DNA of 16,236 bases from Pseudomonadota bacterium (GTDB taxonomy: Bacteria > Pseudomonadota > Alphaproteobacteria > Rhizobiales > Beijerinckiaceae). The DNA lies in the NCBI GenBank assembly GCA_028876585.1, contig JAGWRL010000004.1, forward strand, positions 1-16,236. Direction: 5' to 3'. Numbering within the stretch: the stretch's first letter is position 1; each line of letters begins with the position of its first letter. Both the position numbers and the translations under genes were made by a program. Below, piece after piece: positions 7,573-13,956 of the stretch. Below the pieces are notes generated by a model. It saw only the letters and a list, made by a program, of their open reading frames with translations, ran no database searches and was not told the origin of the DNA.

Positions 7573-8501
7573 TCCTGGGCGCCGCGCCACACCAGCAGGC
7601 GGATCTTGTCGTCGCCGGCGGCCGCGCCCGCCAGCACCGGCGGCTGCGGCCCGGCCGCGGCCTTCGGCGCCGGCGAGCTTTGAGAAATCATCCAGTTCTG
7701 CAAGCTGGGATGGTTGGTCGCGAGGCTGACGCGCTCCATCGCCTGCAACGCGCCGCGCTGGCTCGACGGCAGCCGCGCCTGAGCGAGGCCGGTGAAATCG
7801 CGCGGCGTGTGGGCCGCCCCTTCCGCGCCGTTGAACACCATGAAGCCCGCCGGCGTCATCACGGCGTCGCCGTGGCGCAGCGTCGCGTCGCGCAACGGCG
7901 CGTAGGCGACGACGTCGCGATGGCACGAACAGGTGTTGTCGGTGGCGTTGCGGTAGCGCAGCGACACCGGCAGCGCGGCATAGCGCCGGCCCTTGGCCGA
8001 GATCGCGTCCTCGATCCGCTCGGAGCCGTTGCGATAGAACACCTCGGTCGGGGCGTCCGGGCACAGGCTGTTGCAGGCGGCGGTCTGCGCGCCGGAATCG
8101 CTGGCGGCGGCGCTGAGCGGAAAGAAGAAGCCGTCGCACAGGCGCACGCAGACGGGTCCCTGGGTCGAAACGCGGGAAAAGTCGGATTGATCGTCCAGCA
8201 CCGTGATGCGGGCGCGCACGCGCCTGTCGCCGCCCTCCCCGTCGCCGAGCAAGACGCGCGAATCGGGACGGAACACGGAATAGGTCGCCTGCGGCGCCTT
8301 GGCGGGCGCGTTGAACGAAGTCGGATTGCCGGCCAGGAACGGCCCGCGCGCCGCCGCGCCGCTAGCGACGAAAGCGGCGACGCCGGCCGCCGACAGCGCC
8401 GCTCCGAGCAGGAACGCGGCCAACGCGCGGCGCGAGCGCGACGCCGCGCGCGATTCGAAATCCAAGTTTGCCGGCAAACCCGGCGCACGGCGCAAAGCCA
8501 T
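7569..8501 (-). CDS. DUF2865 family membrane-anchored/exported cysteine-rich protein
   Basis: From the ATG at 8501 the product has 310 residues. It has an Arg-rich start, one hydrophobic segment at about 26-47 (signal anchor or signal peptide), then an envelope domain. The domain matches what I recall of DUF2865: CVRLCDGFFFPLS at 118-130, CNSLCPDAPTEVFYR at 143-157 and CSCHRD at 191-196. Six cysteines (118, 122, 143, 147, 191, 193) suggest disulfide bonding in the periplasm. The C-terminus is low complexity. An upstream in-frame ATG at 8546 also has an AAGGA sequence. The 8501 start is preferred for its GGGGGAG ribosome site and because the TTAA-N7-TTAA motif at 8557-8571 would otherwise sit on the ribosome site. 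The function is unknown; the family is largely confined to Hyphomicrobiales. Confidence 0.82.
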   Translation of the reverse strand: MALRRAPGLPANLDFESRAASRSRRALAAFLLGAALSAAGVAAFVASGAAARGPFLAGNPTSFNAPAKAPQATYSVFRPDSRVLLGDGEGGDRRVRARITVLDDQSDFSRVSTQGPVCVRLCDGFFFPLSAAASDSGAQTAACNSLCPDAPTEVFYRNGSERIEDAISAKGRRYAALPVSLRYRNATDNTCSCHRDVVAYAPLRDATLRHGDAVMTPAGFMVFNGAEGAAHTPRDFTGLAQARLPSSQRGALQAMERVSLATNHPSLQNWMISQSSPAPKAAAGPQPPVLAGAAAGDDKIRLLVWRGAQD

Positions 8502-8556
8502 GAGCACTCCCCCACACAAATCGATCCAGGGAGCGCCGGCCGCCATCCGCCATTCC

Positions 8557-8571
8557 TTAACGGTTCCTTAA
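8557..8571. promoter_or_regulatory. Candidate CtrA-type box (TTAA-N7-TTAA)
   Basis: The sequence TTAACGGTTCCTTAA has two TTAA half sites exactly 7 bp apart and the extra C of the TTAAC half site, the recalled CtrA consensus. It can also be read as an exact 8 bp direct repeat, TTCCTTAA, with an 11 bp period (8553-8560 and 8564-8571). It lies 56 bp upstream of the DUF2865 start in a 131 bp gap. A second palindrome, TTGCGCAA at 8587-8594, lies just beyond it. Binding by CtrA is inferred. Confidence 0.5.
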
Positions 8572-8632
8572 TGGGGAATGTCGCATTTGCGCAATGGAAA
8601 TCTTACTGCTTGGTTATCGGCCGCCCCCGCGC

Positions 8633-9871
8633 TCAGGCGACGGCGGCGCGCTCGCCCTGACCGCTCAGCGCCCGCTCGATCGTCGCCGCGTACCAATCGA
8701 CGAACTGGATCACGCCGCCCTCGTGGATGGGATTGTACGGCCCCGGCTCGAACGCCGGCGAACTGACGCCGAGTTGGTTCTCCTCGACGATGCAGCGATC
8801 CTGATCGTTGGTGGCGATCCACACCTTGGTCAGTTCCTCGACGGTGTAATCGACGCCCTCGACCGCCTCGGCGTTGACGAGCCAGCGCGTCGTCACCTGC
8901 GTCTGCTTCGGTCCGATCGGCAGCACGCGGAAAGAGACGGCGTGATCGCCGAGCACGTGGTTCCAGAGCGAGGGATAGTGGAAGGTCAGCAGCGAGCCGA
9001 TCGCCGGCGTGGTCACGCGCGCCGACAGCGGCCGCGCCACCGCGTCCTTGCCCGTCATCGTGTAGCTCGTCGCGTCGCGCAGCAGCGGCATCCGCGTCAT
9101 GCGGTACTGGCCGTCGCGCGAGATATTGAACCCGCTCGGCAGGCCGGCCGCCTCCAGCCGCGCCCAATGCGCCGCGATGACGGGATCATCGGCGGCGCCG
9201 TGGACCCCGGCCACCGTCGGCGATTCAGGAAAGCTGCGGCACAACTCCGGGTGGTTGGGCGAGCAATGGTAGCACTCGCGGTTGTTCTCCCAGACCAGCT
9301 TCCAGTTGCCGTTTTCGACGATCGTGCTCTCATGCGCGACCTTGGCGCCGCTGAGGTCGTGCGGCGCGAAATAGGGCGTCATCGCGGCGCGGAACGCTTC
9401 GAAATCGGGCGGGTTCGGGTTGAGGCAGATCCAGACGTAGCCGGCGGCGCTCTCGCAGGCCAACGGCTTGAGGCCGAGCGCCTGCGAATCGAACGGCTTG
9501 GCCATGTCGCGGGCGAACAGCAACCGGCCGTCGAGATCGTAAGACCAGTTGTGATAGGGGCAGACGAGCCGCACCGACGAGCCCTTGGCGGCCGAGCAGA
9601 TGCGCGAGCCGCGATGGCGGCAGGAATTGTGGAAGGCGCGGATCGCCCCCGCGCGGTCGCGCACCACCAGCACGGGATAATCGCCCACCTGCAAAGTGAG
9701 GTAATCGCCGGGGCGCGACAATTCGCAATCATGGCCTACAAACAACCATTGTTTGTAAAACACCTGGTCGAGATCGCATTGATAGATCGCCGGGTCGGTG
9801 TAGAATTCACCCGGCAGGGTGTGGCCGGGCCGTCGGCTCTTCAGCGACAACAGGATTTCCGCCGCGCGCAT
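8633..9871 (-). CDS. GbcA-like Rieske non-heme iron oxygenase alpha subunit
   Basis: The 412-residue product has a Rieske [2Fe-2S] site, CRH at 84-86 and CPYH at 104-107 (Cys84, His86, Cys104, His107). The catalytic iron site is in NNRECYHCSPNHPELC, with His202 and His207, and an acidic ligand is expected in the C-terminal TNDQDR region. Blocks such as SLWNHVLGDH, WLVNAEAVEGVDY, KVWIATNDQDR and FEPGPYN strongly resemble the glycine betaine monooxygenase GbcA as I recall it. The likely role is therefore oxidative demethylation of a quaternary amine such as glycine betaine or stachydrine. The ATG at 9871 is preferred over a TTG at 9898 because GGGGGA precedes it and the N-terminus then aligns with the family. 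No ferredoxin reductase (GbcB-type) gene is adjacent, so electrons must come from elsewhere. The substrate is not certain. Confidence 0.87.
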   Translation of the reverse strand: MRAAEILLSLKSRRPGHTLPGEFYTDPAIYQCDLDQVFYKQWLFVGHDCELSRPGDYLTLQVGDYPVLVVRDRAGAIRAFHNSCRHRGSRICSAAKGSSVRLVCPYHNWSYDLDGRLLFARDMAKPFDSQALGLKPLACESAAGYVWICLNPNPPDFEAFRAAMTPYFAPHDLSGAKVAHESTIVENGNWKLVWENNRECYHCSPNHPELCRSFPESPTVAGVHGAADDPVIAAHWARLEAAGLPSGFNISRDGQYRMTRMPLLRDATSYTMTGKDAVARPLSARVTTPAIGSLLTFHYPSLWNHVLGDHAVSFRVLPIGPKQTQVTTRWLVNAEAVEGVDYTVEELTKVWIATNDQDRCIVEENQLGVSSPAFEPGPYNPIHEGGVIQFVDWYAATIERALSGQGERAAVA

Positions 9872-10030
9872 CGCGTCCCCCAGGGGAATGGCGGGCAACG
9901 CGACCCGCCGGGTTGAAAGAGCGGCCCGCGCAGGCCGCCGCGGTCAGAATCATAGAAGCGTCGGCGCCGCGCGGCAATCGCCGCCGCCTCGCATAAAATC
10001 CGCTGGCCGGCCTATTTTCGGCATAGACGG

Positions 10031-10045
10031 AAAGGCGCCGCCTTT
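10031..10045. promoter_or_regulatory. Short palindrome in divergent promoter region
   Basis: AAAGGC and GCCTTT form a perfect 6 bp inverted repeat around GCC, in the 233 bp gap between the divergent Rieske oxygenase and SPFH genes. It could be an operator or a chance GC-rich palindrome. Nothing else decisive was seen in this gap. Confidence 0.2.
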
Positions 10046-10104
10046 GCGCTGTCGCGACGGCCGGCGCCGGCTTAAGGTGGGCGCCGCCCCACGGAGCGTC
10101 CCCC

Positions 10105-10941
10105 ATGGCCATCACCCGCCAAGTCATCACCGCCCTCAACCGCGACGGTTCCGACATGCTCGGCACCAAGAACATCGCCATCAAGATGATGGACGAGAGC
10201 ATCGTCTCCGGCTCGCTGCTGACGGTGGAGAGCAACCATTTCTGCGTGCTGAAATCGCGCGGCGCCGTGCTCAACGTGTACGAGACCGGACAATATGCGC
10301 TGACCACGCCCGACAAGCCGCTGGTCGGCTCGATCGTGCAGGGTTTCTTCGGCGGCAGTTCGCCCTGGGTCTACGAGGTCATCTACATCAACCGCTCGAA
10401 GTTGCTGGTCAGCAATCGCGGCGTCGCCACCAGCGCCGAGATGGCGGAGGTGTCGTATCAGGTCGACTATTACATCCACGTCGACACGCGCGAGGCCGCG
10501 CTCGACCTGATCACCCACCTGCCGTTCAACGGCCAGACCATCGACACGCAGGAGATCGCCGATTACGCCGGCCCCGCCATCGAGCAGGCGATCAACCAGA
10601 TCGTGCAGGTGACCAAGCTGGAGAACATCAACGCCCATATCGGCGAATTGCGCGAGGCGGTGAAGAACCATCTCGCCGATTTCCTGCGCGTCTATGGCGT
10701 GATGCTGAACGACCTCAAGGTGCTGGTGCTGCCGCGCGACGAGCGGATGCGCGAGCTAATCTCGTTGCAGGCGCTCGGGCTCACGCCGATCGAGGCGGTG
10801 CGCTATTATCTCGCGCTCAAGATGGCGGAGAAAGGGCTTGTTTCGGCGCCGAACGCGGCCGTCGGCGCGCCGTTCTCGATCGGCGGTCAACCGCCGGTCG
10901 GCTTCTACAACGTGACCGACGCGACGGGCCTCGACAAATGA
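10105..10941 (+). CDS. Soluble SPFH/band-7 domain protein, COG4260 (YdjI)-like
   Basis: This 278-residue protein has no signal peptide or membrane segment. Its N-terminal half (about 40-200) carries the pattern of the stomatin/prohibitin-like branch that includes B. subtilis YdjI: ETGQYALTTPDKPLVG at 60-75, FFGGSSPWVYEVIYIN at 81-96, and VSYQVDYYIHV at 116-126. A helical stretch (about 155-245) and a Gly/Pro-rich tail (SIGGQPPVGFYN) follow. Relatives often end in a zinc ribbon, but none is visible here. SPFH proteins form oligomeric scaffolds at membranes, and this one would have to reach a membrane through a partner or surface contact. GGAG precedes the ATG by about 8 nt. Its stop overlaps the next start (ATGA), so the two products probably work together. 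The domain is confident; the function is unknown. Confidence 0.8.
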   Translation: MAITRQVITALNRDGSDMLGTKNIAIKMMDESIVSGSLLTVESNHFCVLKSRGAVLNVYETGQYALTTPDKPLVGSIVQGFFGGSSPWVYEVIYINRSKLLVSNRGVATSAEMAEVSYQVDYYIHVDTREAALDLITHLPFNGQTIDTQEIADYAGPAIEQAINQIVQVTKLENINAHIGELREAVKNHLADFLRVYGVMLNDLKVLVLPRDERMRELISLQALGLTPIEAVRYYLALKMAEKGLVSAPNAAVGAPFSIGGQPPVGFYNVTDATGLDK

Positions 10942-11477
10942 CGATCTATGACGACGTCGGCGAACTGGAGAAGATCGCCGTCAACCTGTTCTACGGCTGG
11001 GGCTATAATTTCTACCGGCTGGAAAACCAGTTGCGCGCCGACGACCTCACCGTGCGGTCGAAGGTCGGCTGGTTGCTCGGCCGCGCGCGCGAAGCCGCCA
11101 GCCGCGCCGAGAGCGATTGGCGGCGCGCCAACATCCCCATGCCGACGCGCGAGCAGCCGCGCCCCGACCCGGCTGCTCTGGAGGCTGCGGCGCGGCTGGA
11201 GCGGCTGGCGCGCGACATCGCCGCGCTGGAGGGGCAGATCCGCGCCCAGCCCGTTCCCGAGGCCGATCACATGACCAACCGCTATCGGTTGGAAGGCGAG
11301 ACGCTGCACCGGCTGTTGCAATGCGATGTGGCGCTGGCCGGCCGCGCCGAAGCTTTGCGCGCCATGGTTGAGGAGGCGGATGGCGTCGGCCTGCTGGCGC
11401 GGGCGGGCGAGATCGAGACGGGCTGCAAGAGCATCGCCCGCAGCTTGCGGGATCGGCAGGCGATCTTGCAGGTGTGA
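10938..11477 (+). CDS. Helical protein of unknown function, coupled to the SPFH gene
   Basis: I do not recognise this 179-residue protein. Its first third is rich in aromatic residues and looks conserved in style (VNLFYGWGYNFYRLENQLR near 15-33, VGWLLGRAREAASRA at 43-57). A Pro-rich hinge (about 66-79) follows, then a long heptad-like Ala/Leu/Arg/Glu stretch (about 79-103), then a second helical region to the end. Cysteines occur at 129 and 163. There is no signal peptide or membrane segment. The ATG at 10938 overlaps the SPFH stop by 4 bp with no strong ribosome site of its own, the usual sign of translational coupling and stoichiometric production. It ends 8 bp before the convergent kinase gene stop. 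It is most simply a partner or adaptor of the SPFH protein; that is inference from position only. Confidence 0.82.
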   Translation: MTIYDDVGELEKIAVNLFYGWGYNFYRLENQLRADDLTVRSKVGWLLGRAREAASRAESDWRRANIPMPTREQPRPDPAALEAAARLERLARDIAALEGQIRAQPVPEADHMTNRYRLEGETLHRLLQCDVALAGRAEALRAMVEEADGVGLLARAGEIETGCKSIARSLRDRQAILQV

Positions 11478-11485
11478 GCCGCGCC

Positions 11486-13795
11486 TCACGCCACCGCGCT
11501 GGCCGCCGTCGCGCGCGGCCCCGGCGGCGTCTTGGGGATCGTCACCAGCACCACCGTGCCCTCGCCGAAGCGCGAGGAAATGTTGAGCGTGCCGCCGTGC
11601 AGCTCGGCGTAGGAGCGGGCGATGGCGAGGCCGAGGCCCGAGCCCTTCATGCCGTTCGCCATAGCCTTGCTGGCCTGCTCGAACGGCTTGCCGAGCCTTG
11701 CCAGATCGTGCTCGGCGATGCCCGGCCCGTCGTCCTCGACATAGAAATAGATATGGTCGCGGAAGCTCTGCGCGCCGATCGAGACGACGCCGCCGCGCTG
11801 CGCGAATTTGACCGCGTTGCGGGCGAGCGTCGTCAGCACGCGCGCCACCGCCGGCCGGTCGGCGTGCAGCGAGGACTCCGGCTCGACCTCGATCCGCACC
11901 GTGATTCCCTTGCCGTGCGCGACCTCGCTGACGTCGGCGACGGCGGCGTCAACCACCTCGAGCGCGGCGAATTTCTGATAGTTGAGCTGGATGCGGCCGG
12001 ATTCGAGGTTCGACATCGCCAGCACGTCGTCGAACACCTTGAGCAGCGATTGGCCGCTGTCGAAGATATTGCCGGCGTAGTCGAGATATTTGCTCGCCAT
12101 CGGCCCCACCGTCTGGCAGCGCATCATGTCGGAGAAACCGATGATGGCGTTGAGCGGCGTGCGCAACTCGTGCCCCATATTGGCGAGGAACTCCGCCTTG
12201 GCGCGGTTGGCGGTCTCGGCCTTCGCCTTCTCCTCGAGATAACCTTTCGCCAGCGCGGCCATCTGCTGCGCCTGCGCCTCCAGCGAACGGCGCGACTGGT
12301 TGAGTTGCGCCACCGTCTGCAACAGCAGGCGCTCGGAGCGTTGCAGCTCCTCCTCGTTCTGTTTGATGGCGGTGATGTCGGTGCCCACCGAGACATAGCC
12401 GCCGTCGCGGGTGCGGCGCTCGTTGACCTGAAGCCAGCGCCCGTCGGCGAGCCGCGCCTGATAGGTGCGCGAGCGGCCGTCGAGCGGCGTGATCTCGCCG
12501 AGAATGTCGATCGAGACGATCGGCGCCTGCCCCAGCCGCGCCAGTTCGGCGTAGGAGGCGCCGGCGCGCGTCAGATCGACCGGCAATTGGTGCAGATGCT
12601 GATATTTGGAGTTGCACAGCACCAGGCGATTGCTCGAATCCCACAATACGAAAGCTTCCGAGATCGCCTCGATGGCGTCGCGCAGGCGCTGGTCGGCGGT
12701 GGCCGAAATCTCCGCCTCGCGCATCCGCTCGGTGACGTCGACGGCGATACCGATCAGGCGGCGGCGTTTCGTCACCGGGTCCTCGACGATGTCGGCGCGC
12801 TGGTCCAACCAGATCCACTCGCCGTCGGCGCGGCGCACCCGGCATTGAAACTCGATCGGCCCGAGCGGCGCCGTGCGCGCGACCTCGGCGAACGTCGAAA
12901 GCGCGGGGTCTGCGGGATGCATGCAGCGCGCGATGTCGTCGAGCCGCAGCGCGGTCGTCTCGCGCGGCGCGCCCAGCAACTCGAACATCGAGGCCGACCA
13001 GGTGATCCGCTGCGCCGCGAGGTCCCAGCTCCACAGGCCGCAACGGCCGTGGCGCAGCGCCAGATCGAGATTGGCGCGCCGCCGCGCCGCGTCCTTCGCC
13101 TTCTCGCGCGCCTGTTGCGCGTCGAGCCAGAACGCGGTGGCGCAGCCGGCCAGGATCAGCACGGTCGCCGCCAGCAGCACCGCCAGCACGCGGGCGTTGT
13201 CGCGCCAGTCCGCCAACATTTGGTGTTCGCTGGCGATCAGCACGACCTGGCCCTTGCCGTCGGCCAGCGTGCGCAGCGCGGCGAAACTGCTGACGGCGTT
13301 GGGGGCTTTCACCGGCATCGCGCCGGACTTATCGCCAAACAACGGCAGCAGCGCGTCATCGCCGAGCGCCTCGGCCAGGGTGGCGGGCGCGGCGGCCAGC
13401 CGCGGCCAGGTGGCCAGCACCGCGCCGGAGGGGGCGATCAGCAGGGCGACGCCGAAATCGCCGGCTCCGTGCGCGGCCGCGTGCCCCAGCAGCGTTTGCG
13501 GATCGGACGCCGGCGCCTGCGCCAGGGCGAGGTCAAGCCGGCGGCCGAGTTCGTCGGCGCGCAGGTCGAGGACGCGGGCGGACATGTCGAGCGCGATCGC
13601 GCGCGAATGTTCGAGCCGCCAGCTCACCGACCCCGCCAGCACGATCAGGATCAGCGCGGCCGCGAACGGCCCCGCAAATCGCGTCGCGCGACGCGCGCTC
13701 GCCCGCAACGTCACGCGACGCCCGCGCGAGAGTGCGTTTTGGTGTGGAGCATCGAGCGCAAACGACTCCCCCGCAGCCGCGCTAACGCGCGTCAT
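11486..13795 (-). CDS. PleC-like membrane sensor histidine kinase with two PAS domains
   Basis: The 769-residue product has a cytoplasmic N-terminus, TM1 (about 41-58), a periplasmic sensor region (59-202) and TM2 (203-224). PAS1 with PAC (about 245-358), PAS2 (369-478) and a coiled coil (480-535) follow. The HisKA helix pair carries His542 in GHELRTPLNAIIGFSDMM, and the HATPase domain (645-755) has N-box Asn660, G1 DDGPGI at 688-693 and G2 GSGLGLA at 718-724. The layout and the blocks RLRDAIEAISEAFVLWD, NERRTRDGGYVSVGTDIT and LGKPFEQ resemble rhizobial PleC, a DivK-directed cell-cycle kinase/phosphatase. H-box and N-box details differ from classic PleC, so a paralog is possible. There is no receiver domain and no response regulator gene nearby. 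It is transcribed in the same direction as pepN, 161 bp downstream of it. Confidence 0.88.
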   Translation of the reverse strand: MTRVSAAAGESFALDAPHQNALSRGRRVTLRASARRATRFAGPFAAALILIVLAGSVSWRLEHSRAIALDMSARVLDLRADELGRRLDLALAQAPASDPQTLLGHAAAHGAGDFGVALLIAPSGAVLATWPRLAAAPATLAEALGDDALLPLFGDKSGAMPVKAPNAVSSFAALRTLADGKGQVVLIASEHQMLADWRDNARVLAVLLAATVLILAGCATAFWLDAQQAREKAKDAARRRANLDLALRHGRCGLWSWDLAAQRITWSASMFELLGAPRETTALRLDDIARCMHPADPALSTFAEVARTAPLGPIEFQCRVRRADGEWIWLDQRADIVEDPVTKRRRLIGIAVDVTERMREAEISATADQRLRDAIEAISEAFVLWDSSNRLVLCNSKYQHLHQLPVDLTRAGASYAELARLGQAPIVSIDILGEITPLDGRSRTYQARLADGRWLQVNERRTRDGGYVSVGTDITAIKQNEEELQRSERLLLQTVAQLNQSRRSLEAQAQQMAALAKGYLEEKAKAETANRAKAEFLANMGHELRTPLNAIIGFSDMMRCQTVGPMASKYLDYAGNIFDSGQSLLKVFDDVLAMSNLESGRIQLNYQKFAALEVVDAAVADVSEVAHGKGITVRIEVEPESSLHADRPAVARVLTTLARNAVKFAQRGGVVSIGAQSFRDHIYFYVEDDGPGIAEHDLARLGKPFEQASKAMANGMKGSGLGLAIARSYAELHGGTLNISSRFGEGTVVLVTIPKTPPGPRATAASAVA

Positions 13796-13845
13796 CCATG
13801 ACCCCGCTCATGATGGTGATTTCGGCGCAACTCGCACGCAATACC

Positions 13846-13919
13846 GAATCAGCGCCATAAGAATCCTTGCCGGATTCTTTGTCCAGAAATTTGTGCGCGC
13901 GGATTGAAAATATCCGCGC
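13846..13919. promoter_or_regulatory. Two perfect hairpins with clustered GANTC sites between pepN and the kinase gene
   Basis: Hairpin 1 pairs AAGAATCC (13859-13866) with GGATTCTT (13872-13879) over a 5 nt loop. Hairpin 2 pairs GCGCGGAT (13897-13904) with ATCCGCGC (13912-13919) over a 7 nt A/T loop. GANTC, the CcrM methylation motif of alphaproteobacteria, occurs at 13846-13850, 13861-13865 and 13873-13877. The last two lie in the arms of hairpin 1. The region lies after the pepN stop and before the kinase start on the minus strand. It may hold a pepN terminator, a kinase promoter, or both. Neither hairpin is followed by a clean T tract. Confidence 0.5.
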
Positions 13920-13956
13920 CGTCACCTGCGACCGCCACCGCCTCTCCGACGGCGGT

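Noticed and set aside
9872..9898. TTG start at 9898 adding nine residues to the Rieske oxygenase
   Set aside because: There is no convincing ribosome site, and the ATG at 9871 gives the expected family N-terminus.
11474..13801. A 775-codon plus-strand open frame covering the whole kinase gene on the opposite strand
   Set aside because: Its product is Arg/Ala/Gly/His-rich with no recognisable domain, while the minus strand encodes a textbook histidine kinase. Long antisense frames are expected at this GC content.
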